The notes under the pieces: generated by a model
Told to the model about the DNA's origin: nothing
Seen by the model: only the letters and a program-made list of their open reading frames with translations
Database searches by the model: none
From: Mycobacterium sp.
Lineage (GTDB): Bacteria > Actinomycetota > Actinomycetes > Mycobacteriales > Mycobacteriaceae
Assembly (NCBI GenBank): GCA_019236925.1
Contig: JAFAID010000419.1
Coordinates: forward strand, 1-54,711
DNA length: 54,711 nucleotides
Direction: 5' to 3'
Position numbers and translations under genes: made by a program
In this document: positions 8,520 to 19,188 of the stretch, piece by piece
How positions within the stretch are numbered: position 1 is the first letter of the stretch
Layout: every line of letters begins with the position of its first letter

Positions 8520-10700
8520 ATGCCGCCGTCAGACCCGACCAGCGATGCCGCTGGAACGCCGCCCGCGCTGGCCACCGTATGGCCCGGCAGTAGCTATCCG
8601 CTGGGCGCCACTTTCGACGGCGGCGGCACTAACTTCGCACTGTTCTCCGAAATCGCCGAAAAGGTCGAGTTGTGTCTGATCGACAACGGCGGTCACGAGT
8701 CCCGGATCTCCCTCGACGAGGTCGACGGGTACATCTGGCACGCGTATCTGCCGACCGTCAGCCCGGGACAGCGCTACGGGTTTCGCGTACACGGGCCGTT
8801 CGACCCATCAGCCGGACACCGATGTGACCCCAGCAAGCTGTTGCTTGACCCGTATGGGAAGTCGTTCGACGGCGAGTTCAAGTTCGGCCAGGCGCTGTAT
8901 TCCTACGACATCGCCGCCGCCGCTCAAGATCCCGCCGAGACCGGCGCTCCCCCGCAGGTCGATTCGCTCGGACACACCATGACCAGCGTGGTGATCAATC
9001 CGTTTTTCGACTGGGCGACCGACCGTGCGCCGCGTAGGCCGTATCACGAGACAGTTATCTACGAGGCGCATGTCAAGGGGATGACCCAGACCCATCCCGC
9101 TATTCCCGAAGCGCTCCGTGGCACGTACGCCGGGCTGGCTCATCCGGCGATCATCGATCACCTCAAATCGCTGAATGTCACCGCGATCGAATTGATGCCG
9201 GTGCATCAGTTCCTGCACGACAGCCGGCTGCTGGACTTGGGACTGCGGAATTACTGGGGCTACAACACCTTCGGGTTCTTCGCCCCGCACAATCAGTACG
9301 CCGCGAACCCGCAGGCCGGCAGTGCGGTGCCCGAATTCAAATTCATGGTCCGGGCATTTCATGAGCAAGGCATCGAGGTCATCCTCGACGTGGTGTACAA
9401 CCACACCGCCGAAGGCAACCAGCTCGGCCCGACGATCAACTTCCGCGGCATCGACAACGCCGCCTACTACCGGCTGGTCGATGAAGACCTGCGCCTCTAC
9501 AAGGATTTCACCGGCACGGGCAACAGCCTCAACGCACGCATGCCGCACACCCTGCAGCTGATCATGGACTCACTGCGGTACTGGGTGACCGAGATGCATG
9601 TCGACGGCTTCCGCTTCGACCTGGCCTCCACGCTGGCGCGTGAGTTCTACGACGTCGACCGACTGAGCGCGTTCTTCGACCTGGTGCAGCAGGATCCGGT
9701 GGTCAGCCAGGTCAAGCTGATCGCCGAACCATGGGACATCGGCGAAGGCGGCTACCAGGTCGGCAACTTCCCCGGTTTATGGACCGAATGGAATGGGAAG
9801 TACCGCGATACCGTGCGTGACTACTGGCGGGGCGAACCCGCGACCCTCGGCGAATTTGCGTCCCGGCTGACCGGGTCGTCGGACCTCTATGAGGCGACCG
9901 GCCGCCGTCCCAGCGCCAGCATTAATTTCGTGGTCGCCCACGACGGGTTCACGCTGAACGATCTGGTGTCCTACAACGAGAAGCACAACGAGGCCAATGG
10001 TGAAGACAACCAGGATGGCGAAAGCTATAACCGGTCCTGGAATTGCGGCGTCGAGGGCCCAACCGATGATCCGGAAATCCTGGATCTGCGTCGCAAACAG
10101 ATGCGCAACATCATGGCCACGCTGATGCTCAGTCAGGGAACTCCGATGATCGCGCACGGCGACGAAATTGGGCGCACCCAGCACGGAAACAACAATGTCT
10201 ACTGTCAGGACTCCGAGCTGTCCTGGATGGACTGGTCGCTGGTCGATAAAAACAGTGACCAGCTGGCATTCACCCGCAAAGTCACCGCATTGCGCAAAAG
10301 CCATCCGGTGTTTCGCCGTCGCCGGTTCTTCGAGGGTGAGCCCATCAGGAGCGGCGACGAAGTGCGTGACATCGCCTGGCTGACGCCTGCGGGCAAGGAA
10401 ATGACACATCAAGACTGGGGTAGCGACTTCGGGAAGTGCATCGCGGTGTTCCTCAACGGCGAAGCTCTGCCCGAGCCCGACGCCCGAGGCCAACGGGTGG
10501 TCGACGACTCGTTTCTGTTGTGCTTCAACGCCCATGACCACGTGGTGGATTTCGTGATGCCTAATGACGACTACGCCAAAGAGTGGACAGCAGAACTGGA
10601 CACCACGGATTCCACCGGTGAGGTGAAGCTTGTCGTGCACGACGGCGACGAAGTCTCGCTACCGGGACGCGCACTGCTCGTGTTCCGTAAGACCCAGTAG
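8520..10700 (+). CDS. treX: Glycogen debranching enzyme GlgX/TreX
   Basis: [56 protein letters not shown]; next to treY/treZ. Confidence 0.93.
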   Translation: MPPSDPTSDAAGTPPALATVWPGSSYPLGATFDGGGTNFALFSEIAEKVELCLIDNGGHESRISLDEVDGYIWHAYLPTVSPGQRYGFRVHGPFDPSAGHRCDPSKLLLDPYGKSFDGEFKFGQALYSYDIAAAAQDPAETGAPPQVDSLGHTMTSVVINPFFDWATDRAPRRPYHETVIYEAHVKGMTQTHPAIPEALRGTYAGLAHPAIIDHLKSLNVTAIELMPVHQFLHDSRLLDLGLRNYWGYNTFGFFAPHNQYAANPQAGSAVPEFKFMVRAFHEQGIEVILDVVYNHTAEGNQLGPTINFRGIDNAAYYRLVDEDLRLYKDFTGTGNSLNARMPHTLQLIMDSLRYWVTEMHVDGFRFDLASTLAREFYDVDRLSAFFDLVQQDPVVSQVKLIAEPWDIGEGGYQVGNFPGLWTEWNGKYRDTVRDYWRGEPATLGEFASRLTGSSDLYEATGRRPSASINFVVAHDGFTLNDLVSYNEKHNEANGEDNQDGESYNRSWNCGVEGPTDDPEILDLRRKQMRNIMATLMLSQGTPMIAHGDEIGRTQHGNNNVYCQDSELSWMDWSLVDKNSDQLAFTRKVTALRKSHPVFRRRRFFEGEPIRSGDEVRDIAWLTPAGKEMTHQDWGSDFGKCIAVFLNGEALPEPDARGQRVVDDSFLLCFNAHDHVVDFVMPNDDYAKEWTAELDTTDSTGEVKLVVHDGDEVSLPGRALLVFRKTQ

Positions 10701-10703
10701 CGC

Positions 10704-13013
10704 ATGGCATTTCCGGTCCTGTCCACCTACCGGCTGCAGCTGCGGGGTGAGTTGAGCGGTTTCGGGTTCACCTTCGCCGACGCCGAGAACCTACTCGATT
10801 ATCTTGCTGAGCTCGGGGTGTCGCATGTGTATCTGTCGCCGATCCTGACCCCGGTCAGCGGGTCGGCGCACGGCTACGACGTCACCGACCCGACGACGGT
10901 GTCGGCCGAGCTCGGCGGCGCGGAGGGTCTGGCACGGCTGTCGGCGGCGGCGCGTGCCCGCGGCATGGGCCTGGTCGTCGACATCGTCCCCAATCACGTC
11001 GGGGTGGGCAAACCGGAGCAGAACACCTGGTGGTGGGATGTGTTGCGGCACGGCCAGTCGTCGGCCTATGCGCGGTTCTTCGACATCGACTGGGAGCTCG
11101 ACCGCAATTCGGAACGAGCCCGAATCATCCTGCCGCTGTTGGGTTCTGACGACGACATTGCCGATCTCACGGCAGACGGCGACGTATTGCGGCTCGGTCA
11201 GCTGGCGCTGCCCATCGCGCCGGGCACCGGCGGTGGCAGTGGTGCGCACGTGCACGACCGCCAGCATTACCGGCTGGTCGGTTGGCGGAGCGGACAGTGT
11301 GGTTATCGCCGTTTCTTTTCGATCACATCGCTGGCCGGGCTGCGTCAAGAAGACCGTTCGGTGTTCGACACCAGTCACGCCGAGGTGGCCCGCTGGTTCG
11401 CCGAGGGGCTCGTCGACGGCGTGCGCATCGATCATCCCGACGGCCTGTCGGATCCGTCGGGCTACCTGCGCCGGCTGCGCGAGCTCGTCGGACCCGGTGC
11501 CTGGATCGTGATCGAGAAGATCCTCGCCGTCGACGAGGCGTTGGAGCCGACGCTACCGGTAGCCGGCACAACCGGTTACGACGTGCTGAGGGAGATCGGC
11601 GGGATTTTCGTCGATCCCACCGGTGCGCCGGCATTAACGGCGCTGTGCGAATCCGCCGGACTCGACTACCAGCGAATGCCGGCCATGCTGGCCGATCTCA
11701 AGACCGCTGCGGCTACCCACACCCTGGCCGCCGAGCTGGGCAGGCTGCGGCGGTGCATCGTCGCGGCGGCCGGCGCCGACCATCCCCGACTGCCGGCGGC
11801 GATAGCGGCGCTGCTGACCCACATCCAGGCGTATCGCAGCGATTACCGCGGGTTGGCCGCGGTACTGCCCGCCGCGCTGGCGGCGACCCAGTCTGCGGCA
11901 CCGGAATTGGCTGTCCCGCTGCAGTTGATCGCCAGCGCGTTGGCCGGCGAAGGCGAATCGGCGGTGCGGCTGCAGCAGCTGTGCGGCGCGGTGACGGCCA
12001 AGGCCGTCGAGGATTGCCTGTTCTACCGTGACGCCCGGCTGGTGGCGCTGAATGAAGTTGGCGGCCAACCACATCGGTTCGGCGTCGGCGTCGCGGAATT
12101 CCATCATCGCGCCGCGACCCGCGCCCGGTTGTGGCCGCAAACGATGACGACGTTGTCCACCCATGACACCAAACGCGGCGAGGACGTCCGGGCCCGCATC
12201 GGTGTGCTCTCCCAGGTGCCATCGCTGTGGGCTGAATTCGTCGCTCGTTGGGAAACCGTAACTCCCGCTCCCGATCCGGCAACCGGATTGTTTTTGTGGC
12301 AGAACATCTTCGGCGTCTGGCCGGCCAGCGGCGAGGTCACCGCCGAGCTGCGTGACCGGTTACACGCCTACGGCGAGAAGGCGATGCGCGAAGCAGCCTG
12401 GCACACCTCCTGGCAAGACCCGGACGCCGACTTCGAAGCTGCCGTGCACAGCTGGCTGGACGCCGTGCTTGACGGGCCGGTGGCGCGGGAGTTGACCAGC
12501 CTGGTGTTCCGGCTCGAGCCGCACGCGCAGAACGACGCGCTGGGTCAAAAGCTGCTCGCGCTGACCGTGCCGGGCGTGCCCGACATCTATCAGGGCACCG
12601 AGTTGTGGGACGACAGCCTGGTCGACCCGGATAACCGGCGCCCGGTGGACTACGCCACCCGACGGCAGGCGCTGAAGTCCTTGCAGCACCCCAAAATCCG
12701 TGTCGTCAAGGCGGCCTTGCAGGTACGCCGAGCCCGGCCGGACAGCTTCCTGCGAGGTGGCTACTACCCGGTGCTCGCCGCGGGGCCCGCCGCCGAAAAT
12801 GCGGTCGCGTTCCGGCGCGGGGACGATGTGTTGGTCGCGGTTACCCGCTGGACGGTGCACCTCGAGCAGACCGGCTGGGGCGACACGGTGGTAGGGCTGC
12901 CCGACGGCTCGTGGACCGACGCGCTGACCGGCGCGTCGGTCGCCGCGACGGCGCCGGCCGCCGAGTTGTTCGCCGAGCTGCCGGTGGCGCTGCTGGAGCG
13001 CACCGATGGCTGA
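10704..13013 (+). CDS. treY: Malto-oligosyltrehalose synthase
   Basis: STYRLQL…SHVYLSPILTPVSGSAHGYDV, VDIVPNHVG, VDGVRIDHPDGL, TLSTHDTKRGEDVRAR. Confidence 0.95.
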   Translation: MAFPVLSTYRLQLRGELSGFGFTFADAENLLDYLAELGVSHVYLSPILTPVSGSAHGYDVTDPTTVSAELGGAEGLARLSAAARARGMGLVVDIVPNHVGVGKPEQNTWWWDVLRHGQSSAYARFFDIDWELDRNSERARIILPLLGSDDDIADLTADGDVLRLGQLALPIAPGTGGGSGAHVHDRQHYRLVGWRSGQCGYRRFFSITSLAGLRQEDRSVFDTSHAEVARWFAEGLVDGVRIDHPDGLSDPSGYLRRLRELVGPGAWIVIEKILAVDEALEPTLPVAGTTGYDVLREIGGIFVDPTGAPALTALCESAGLDYQRMPAMLADLKTAAATHTLAAELGRLRRCIVAAAGADHPRLPAAIAALLTHIQAYRSDYRGLAAVLPAALAATQSAAPELAVPLQLIASALAGEGESAVRLQQLCGAVTAKAVEDCLFYRDARLVALNEVGGQPHRFGVGVAEFHHRAATRARLWPQTMTTLSTHDTKRGEDVRARIGVLSQVPSLWAEFVARWETVTPAPDPATGLFLWQNIFGVWPASGEVTAELRDRLHAYGEKAMREAAWHTSWQDPDADFEAAVHSWLDAVLDGPVARELTSLVFRLEPHAQNDALGQKLLALTVPGVPDIYQGTELWDDSLVDPDNRRPVDYATRRQALKSLQHPKIRVVKAALQVRRARPDSFLRGGYYPVLAAGPAAENAVAFRRGDDVLVAVTRWTVHLEQTGWGDTVVGLPDGSWTDALTGASVAATAPAAELFAELPVALLERTDG

Positions 13014-14745
13014 ATTCGCCGTGTGGGCACCGAAACCGGAGCAGGTCCGCCTCGACGTCGACGGCCAGGTGTATCCGATGACGCGAGGTCCCGACGGCTG
13101 GTGGCGGGCGAGCGTCGACGCGACACCAGCCGCCCGCTACGGGTATCTCCTCGACGAGGATCCGAAGCTGCTGCCCGACCCGCGATCACCTCGCCAGCCC
13201 GACGGCGTACACGGGTCCTCGCAGCTGTGGGAGCCGGCGACGCAAGCCTGGACGGACGGCGGCTGGGTCGGCCGGTCCGTGCAGGGTGCGGTGATCTACG
13301 AACTGCACATCGGCACGTTCACGCGCTGGGGCACCTTCGACTCGGCGATCGAAAAGCTGGACTATTTAGTCGATCTGGGCGTCGATTTCGTCGAGGTGAT
13401 GCCGGTCAATGCGTTCTCCGGCACGCACGGCTGGGGATACGACGGGGTGCTGTGGTATGCCGTGCACGAAGCCTACGGCGGACCCGACGGGCTGGTCCGG
13501 TTCGTCGACGCGTGCCATCGCCGCGGCCTGGGGGTGCTGATCGACGCGGTGTTCAACCACCTCGGCCCATCGGGTAACTACCTGCCTCGGTTCGGTCCAT
13601 ACCTGTCGTCTGCGAGTAATCCGTGGGGAGAAGGCATCAACATCGCCGACGCCGACTCCGACGAAGTACGGCGCTACATCATCGGCTGTGCGCTGCGCTG
13701 GATGCGCGACTTTCACGCCGACGGCCTGCGCCTGGATGCCGTGCACGCGCTGGTGGACACCACCGCGATCCACATCCTGGAGGAGCTGTCGGCCGAAACC
13801 GAGGCGCTGGCTGAGCAACTGGGCCGCCCATTGTCGCTGATCGCCGAGAGCGACCAGAACGACCCGCGGTTGATCACGCCACGTCGTAGCGGCGGCTACG
13901 GGATGACTGCGCAGTGGGATGACGACATCCACCACGCCATCCACACCGCCGTGTCCGGGGAGCGCCAGGGCTACTACGCCGACTTCGGTTCGCTGGCCAC
14001 GCTGGCGAAGACGTTGCGCAACGGTTTCTTCCACGCGGCCACATATTCGTCGTTCCGAAAACGCCGGCACGGTCGACCATTGGACACGGCGCAGAGCTCA
14101 GGGATTCCGGCGACCCGGCTGCTGGCCTACACCTGCACTCACGACCAGGTCGGCAACCGTGCGCTGGGAGATCGTCCGTCGCAGAACCTGAGCTATGGCC
14201 AGCTGGCAGTCAAGGCTGCGCTGGTGCTCGGGTCTCCTTACACCGCAATGCTTTTCATGGGCGAGGAATGGGGCGCATCGACCCCGTTCCAGTTCTTCAG
14301 CTCCCATCCGGAGCCCGAGCTGGCGCGCGCCACCGCTGAGGGACGCAAGCAGGAATTCGCCGATCACGGATGGGACGCCGACGAAATTCCCGACCCGCAG
14401 GACCCGCAGACCTTCCAGCGCTCGAAACTGGACTGGAACGAGGCCGACACCGGTGAACATGCACGACTGCGCCGGCTCTATCACGATTTGATCGCACTGC
14501 GCCGCAGCGAAACTGACCTGGCCGACCCGTGGTTGGACCACATGGTGATCGACTATGACGAAGCCCGGCGCTGGATCGTCATGCGTCGCGGCCGGTTGGC
14601 GGTCGCCTGCAATCTGGGCGCCGAGGCGGCGAATGTTCCCGGCACCGGCGACGTGGTGTTGTGCTCCGCTTCGCCCAGAGTCGGTGCCACCAGCACCGAG
14701 TTGCAGCCGTATTCGTTCGCCGTTCTGCGGGTTGTGGATAGCTGA
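13006..14745 (+). CDS. treZ: Malto-oligosyltrehalose trehalohydrolase (overlaps treY by 8 bp)
   Basis: FAVWAPKPEQVRLDVDG, YELHIGTFTRWGTFDSAIEKLDYLVDLGVDFVEVMPVNAF, DGLRLDAVHAL, CTHDQVGNRALGDR. Confidence 0.95.
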   Translation: MAEFAVWAPKPEQVRLDVDGQVYPMTRGPDGWWRASVDATPAARYGYLLDEDPKLLPDPRSPRQPDGVHGSSQLWEPATQAWTDGGWVGRSVQGAVIYELHIGTFTRWGTFDSAIEKLDYLVDLGVDFVEVMPVNAFSGTHGWGYDGVLWYAVHEAYGGPDGLVRFVDACHRRGLGVLIDAVFNHLGPSGNYLPRFGPYLSSASNPWGEGINIADADSDEVRRYIIGCALRWMRDFHADGLRLDAVHALVDTTAIHILEELSAETEALAEQLGRPLSLIAESDQNDPRLITPRRSGGYGMTAQWDDDIHHAIHTAVSGERQGYYADFGSLATLAKTLRNGFFHAATYSSFRKRRHGRPLDTAQSSGIPATRLLAYTCTHDQVGNRALGDRPSQNLSYGQLAVKAALVLGSPYTAMLFMGEEWGASTPFQFFSSHPEPELARATAEGRKQEFADHGWDADEIPDPQDPQTFQRSKLDWNEADTGEHARLRRLYHDLIALRRSETDLADPWLDHMVIDYDEARRWIVMRRGRLAVACNLGAEAANVPGTGDVVLCSASPRVGATSTELQPYSFAVLRVVDS

Positions 14746-14781
14746 CTAGCCGTGGTGCGGGCGACCGCTGATGATGTGCGG

Positions 14782-15204
14782 ATGACTCATCACGAGCTGT
14801 TGCCCATCCCACCCATCGAGACCGCCGGCGATCCGATTCACTCGGCCGCCGACCTCCGTCAGCGGTGGCGCGCGCTGATGGGGCCGCTGGGATTTGAGCA
14901 TCGGCTGCTGTGGTTCGGCCTGATCGGGCCGGATCGCTGCTTTGCCAAGAAACTCAGCCACGTGCCGGTATGCCTGCGGCCGCAGGGCCGCATCCTGTGG
15001 AACCTGATGTCAGCGCTACGCACGCTGCTCGACGACCTCGGTCCGGGAAACACGGTGGCACTGCTGCTTACCCGGCCGGGGCGCGGCCCCGTCTCCCCGG
15101 CCGACCGGGTGTGGTCGAAAACGTTGACGGACATGGCCGCAAGGTTCGCCGTCCCGTTGGAACCGATCTTTCGCGCCAACGACGAATCGCTCGAGCCGGT
15201 CTGA
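14782..15204 (+). CDS. Conserved hypothetical protein
   Basis: Open frame MTHHELLPIPPIETAGDPIHSAADLRQRWRALMGPLGFEHRLLWFGLIGPD; occupies the treZ-ilvA gap. Confidence 0.65.
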   Translation: MTHHELLPIPPIETAGDPIHSAADLRQRWRALMGPLGFEHRLLWFGLIGPDRCFAKKLSHVPVCLRPQGRILWNLMSALRTLLDDLGPGNTVALLLTRPGRGPVSPADRVWSKTLTDMAARFAVPLEPIFRANDESLEPV

Positions 15205-15286
15205 CGAAAACGGCGACGACGCGACAAATGCGGTAGCTTTCGCCTTTGAACAGCGCAGAAGTCGCGCGGAGAGCGAGGGTCGCACG

Positions 15287-15520
15287 GTGAGCGAGATTGA
15301 TTACGGCGCCAGAGCCCGACTCGACTACATCGAACAACAGCTCGAGGCTCTGTTTCCCGGTCGCTACGTCCCCTTCGCGGCCGCCACTGCCCCCGGGCTG
15401 CCACCAGGAGTCGTCGAGCTGGTCCGCGCCGGCAAGACGATCGCCGCGATCCAGGAGTACCGCAGAGTCACCGGCGCCGGGTTGGCAGAGGCGAAAAGGG
15501 CCGTCGAAGCTATCCGGTGA
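15287..15520 (+). CDS. Small protein with a ribosomal L7/L12 C-terminal-like domain
   Basis: 77 aa; PPGVVELVRAGKTIAAIQEYRRVTGAGLAEAKRAVEAIR matches the L7/L12 CTD pattern (K..AI..+R..TG.GL.EAK..VE). Confidence 0.75.
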   Translation: MSEIDYGARARLDYIEQQLEALFPGRYVPFAAATAPGLPPGVVELVRAGKTIAAIQEYRRVTGAGLAEAKRAVEAIR

Positions 15521-15523
15521 CCG

Positions 15524-16813
15524 CTACAGCAGATAGCGGTAGGCCGCCGAGCCCGGCTCGATCGTTTCGATCTGCATCTCGGTGGCACGCATTCGCTGCA
15601 ACAGGCCCTCGTAGTCCGCGGCCGAGCCCAGCTCGATACCGACCAGCGCCTCACCGGTCTCCCGGTTATTGCGCTTGACGTACTCGAACAGCGTGATGTC
15701 GTCGTTGGGTCCCAGCACCTCGTCGAGGAACCGGCGCAGCGCCCCAGGCTCCTGCGGGAAATCGACCAGAAAGTAGTGCTTGAGACCAAGGTGAACCAGC
15801 GAGCGCTCCAGCACTTCCCCGTACCGGGACACGTCGTTGTTACCGCCGGAGACCAGGCACACCACGGTGGTGTCCGGCTCGACGTCGGCTTCCAACAGGC
15901 CCGCGACCGCCAACGCACCCGCGGGCTCGGCGATGATTCCCTCGTTTTGATACAGATCGAGCATCGCGGTGCACACCGCGCCTTCGTCGACCATGGTGAT
16001 CGACACCATGTCACCGGCGGCGGCCAGCGCGGCGTAGGTCAGCTTCCCGGCCCGGTTCACTGCCGCACCGTCAACGAATTGGTCGACATGGTCCAGGGTC
16101 ACCGGACCTCCGTTGGCCAGCGCCGCCATCATCGCCGCGGCACCGGCCGGTTCCACACCCAGCACGGAGGTGTTTGTCGTCCGCTCGGCTAAGTAGCTGG
16201 TGATACCGGCGATGCACCCGCCGCCGCCGACCGGGACCACCACCAGATCCGGCTCCTCATCGAGTTGATCGAGCAGCTCGACGGCGATCGTGCCCTGGCC
16301 GGCGATGGTCCGCGGGTCATCGAACGGCGGAACCAATGTGGCGCCGGTGCGCGCCACGTCAGCCAGCGCGGCCTCGGCCGCCATGTCATACGTCGATCCG
16401 CCCACGATCAGTTCGATGAAATCCCCGCCGTGATAGCGGATGCGGTCACGCTTTTGCTTCGGCGTTTTGGCCGGCACGTAGACGCGACCGTGAATGCCCA
16501 GCGACCGGCATGCATAGGCGAAGCCCTGCGCGTGGTTGCCCGCCGATGAGCACACCACGCCGGCGGCTATCTCGGCATCCGACAGCTGCACCAGCAGGTT
16601 GTAGGCACCCCGCAGCTTGTACGAGCGCACGGTCTGCAGGTCTTCGCGCTTGAGGTAGACGCTGGCCCCGGTCGTCGCGGACAACCGGTCGTTGAACTGC
16701 AGCGGTGTGGGGGTGACCACCCCGGCAATTCGTTTCGCCGCACTGTCGACGTCGGCCGCAGACAGCGGCCCACCACCCGGGGTGCCGGGGCTTTGGCTCA
16801 GTTCGGCGGACAC
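15524..16813 (-). CDS. ilvA: Threonine ammonia-lyase (threonine dehydratase)
   Basis: VYLKREDLQTVRSYKLRGAYN (PLP Lys), SSAGNHAQGFAYA, VPVGGGGCIAG, C-terminal ACT-like regulatory part. Confidence 0.95.
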   Translation of the reverse strand: MSAELSQSPGTPGGGPLSAADVDSAAKRIAGVVTPTPLQFNDRLSATTGASVYLKREDLQTVRSYKLRGAYNLLVQLSDAEIAAGVVCSSAGNHAQGFAYACRSLGIHGRVYVPAKTPKQKRDRIRYHGGDFIELIVGGSTYDMAAEAALADVARTGATLVPPFDDPRTIAGQGTIAVELLDQLDEEPDLVVVPVGGGGCIAGITSYLAERTTNTSVLGVEPAGAAAMMAALANGGPVTLDHVDQFVDGAAVNRAGKLTYAALAAAGDMVSITMVDEGAVCTAMLDLYQNEGIIAEPAGALAVAGLLEADVEPDTTVVCLVSGGNNDVSRYGEVLERSLVHLGLKHYFLVDFPQEPGALRRFLDEVLGPNDDITLFEYVKRNNRETGEALVGIELGSAADYEGLLQRMRATEMQIETIEPGSAAYRYLL

Positions 16814-16841
16814 CGGTCAATGGTGCCACCCAGCTGCAAGT

Positions 16842-17279
16842 TCACTGCACAGGGGTGAGCACGAAGACCGGAATTTGCCGATCGGTCTTGGTTTGGTACT
16901 CGGCGTAGTCCGGCCAGGCCTCGACGGCGCGGTCCCACCAGGCGGCCTTCTCGTCGCCGAATACCTCGCGGGCGTCGTAGTCGCGGGTGACGCTGCCGTC
17001 CTGCAGCTCAACTCGCGGGTTCTTCGCGACGTTGTGGTACCAGACCGGATTCTTGGGCGCCCCGCCCAGTGAGGCGACGATCGCGTACTCACCGTTGTGC
17101 TCGACCCGCATCAGCGGCGTCTTACGAAGCTTGCCGGTCTTGGCTCCGACGGTGGTCAGCAGAATGATGGGCTTGCCCTTCATATCCGCGGCGTCGGTTC
17201 CACCGGATTCGGCATACTTGTCGGCTTGCTCGCGGGACCAGTCCCACGGGCTGGGGGCGTATTCACCTTCGAGTGGCAT
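16842..17279 (-). CDS. Deazaflavin (F420)-dependent nitroreductase-family protein (Ddn-like)
   Basis: [60 protein letters not shown]. Confidence 0.9.
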   Translation of the reverse strand: MPLEGEYAPSPWDWSREQADKYAESGGTDAADMKGKPIILLTTVGAKTGKLRKTPLMRVEHNGEYAIVASLGGAPKNPVWYHNVAKNPRVELQDGSVTRDYDAREVFGDEKAAWWDRAVEAWPDYAEYQTKTDRQIPVFVLTPVQ

Positions 17280-17315
17280 GCCCCCACCTTAAACGCGCCG
17301 CGAGGCGGCCCGTCG

Positions 17316-19154
17316 TCAAGCCGGTTGCACGGTCGATGCGCTGCTGGGCTCGTGGACATCCGGCCCCGGTTCACTGGCGTACAACTCGTCGATCTCGGCG
17401 GCGTACTTGGCCATGATCGGTCGCCGCTTGAGTTTCATCGTCAGGGTGATCTCGTCACCGCCGGGCTCCCACAAGCTGGGCAGCACGCGGAAGCGTTTGA
17501 TCTGCTCAACCCGCGACAGTTTGGCGTTGCCCTCGGCCACGCCCGCCGCGATCCGCGCGATCACCCGCGGGTCGGCCGCCAGCGCCTCGGCGGAGGCGTC
17601 GCCGATTCCGTGCTGGGCCGCATAGGGGCCGACCGAATCGGCGTCGAATACCATCAGCGCGGTGTTGTACGGGCGACCATCACCGATCGCCAGCATGGCA
17701 CCGACCATCGGACAGGCGGCCATCACGGTGGTCTCGATGTTGGCCGGCGACATGTTCTTTCCGGCCGCGTTGATGATCAGCTCCTTCTTGCGGTCGACCA
17801 CCCGCAGATAACCGTCGGTATCCACCTCCAGGATGTCGCCGGTGTGCAGCCAGCCGTCGGGGTCAATGGCCTCGGCGGTCTTCGCCGGCTCGCCGCGATA
17901 GCCTTTCATCACCAGCGGTCCACGCACCAAATATTCGCCGTCCTCGGCGATCTTGGACTCCAGCCCGGGCAGCAGCTTGCCCACCGTGCCCAGCCGCGCC
18001 TCGGCCGGATGACTCACGCTGGCGACGCAGCTCAGCTCGGACATGCCCCACACCTCGGCGATCGGGATGCCGATACCGGCGAAAAAGGCCAGCGTTTCGT
18101 TGGGAATCGGCGCCGCGCCCGACACCGCCCACCGCAGCTGATCGAGCCCCAGCCGGGCCCGCAGCTTCGACAGCACCAATTCGTCGGCTTTTTCCCACTC
18201 GGCCGCTGCGTCGTCGGCAAGGGGCTCGCCGGCAACCAGCGCCGCGGCACGTTTGCCGGCAACCGACATCGCCCATTGCAGAGCCTGGCGGTTCGCCTCG
18301 TCCTGCTCGTGGGTGACGGCGAATTCGATTGCTGCTTTGAGCTTTTCCCAGACCCGGGGCACGGCACCCCAAATCGTCGGGCGTGCATCGGACAGCGCCG
18401 TCGCGATCGCGCGTGCATCGGAAACCACGGTGACCTGGGCTCCGAACACCTCTTGGTTGTACAACGCCATCGTGCGGTCGGCGATGTGCGCCGTCGGCAG
18501 GAACGACGTGACGCGATCACCGAATTGAACGCCCAGAACGGCTTCCAGGGCTTGGGCCTCGAAGAGCAAGTGGGCGTGCGTCATCTCCACGCCCTTGGGA
18601 TTTCCTGTCGTTCCGGAGGTGTAGATGAGTGTGACCACGTCGTCGGGCTGTACCGCCCGCCAGGTCGACTCGAAATCAAAGTCTTCGGCACCCGCGGCGT
18701 AGAGATCATCCAGTGAGAGCGTGCCTTCCGGCGAACCGTCGATACAGATGATGTGCTCCAGCTCCGCGCCGCTGGCCCGGATCCGGTCGACGTACTGCTG
18801 TTCGCAGATCAACACCTTGGTGCCGGCATTGTCGAAAACGTAGGTCAGTTGTTCGGCGGGCAGCGTGTTGTACACCGAGAACGAGGTGGCGCCGAGGTGC
18901 TGCGCACCCACTTCCAGCGGGTAGAACTCGATGCGGTTGGCCATCATCAACGAAACCGTGTCGCCGCGGCGGACCCCGAGGCCGGCCAGGCCGGCCGCGA
19001 CCCGGCGCACGTCAGCCGCGTACTCCCGCCAGGTCATGGTCTGGGTGTCGCCAGGGGTGCGGAGCGCGACAGCGTCCGGGTCGATCGCCGCATTGCGCTG
19101 GAATGCCTCGCACAGCGTGGTCGGCGGCTCGGAGGTGGTTTTCGAATCGATCAC
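17316..19154 (-). CDS. Long-chain fatty-acyl-CoA/AMP ligase (FadD11-like)
   Basis: LIYTSGTTGNPKGVEMTH, GWLHTGDILEVDTDGYLRVVDRKKELIINAAGKNMSP. Confidence 0.93.
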   Translation of the reverse strand: MIDSKTTSEPPTTLCEAFQRNAAIDPDAVALRTPGDTQTMTWREYAADVRRVAAGLAGLGVRRGDTVSLMMANRIEFYPLEVGAQHLGATSFSVYNTLPAEQLTYVFDNAGTKVLICEQQYVDRIRASGAELEHIICIDGSPEGTLSLDDLYAAGAEDFDFESTWRAVQPDDVVTLIYTSGTTGNPKGVEMTHAHLLFEAQALEAVLGVQFGDRVTSFLPTAHIADRTMALYNQEVFGAQVTVVSDARAIATALSDARPTIWGAVPRVWEKLKAAIEFAVTHEQDEANRQALQWAMSVAGKRAAALVAGEPLADDAAAEWEKADELVLSKLRARLGLDQLRWAVSGAAPIPNETLAFFAGIGIPIAEVWGMSELSCVASVSHPAEARLGTVGKLLPGLESKIAEDGEYLVRGPLVMKGYRGEPAKTAEAIDPDGWLHTGDILEVDTDGYLRVVDRKKELIINAAGKNMSPANIETTVMAACPMVGAMLAIGDGRPYNTALMVFDADSVGPYAAQHGIGDASAEALAADPRVIARIAAGVAEGNAKLSRVEQIKRFRVLPSLWEPGGDEITLTMKLKRRPIMAKYAAEIDELYASEPGPDVHEPSSASTVQPA

Positions 19155-19188
19155 TCAGCCGAGGCTAGTCCGGGAGTACGTTGCCGGT

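Noticed and set aside
17097-18716. 539-aa plus-strand ORF opposite fadD
   Set aside because: Shadow ORF in high-GC antisense; low-complexity Arg/His/Gly composition, while the minus strand is a clear acyl-CoA ligase.
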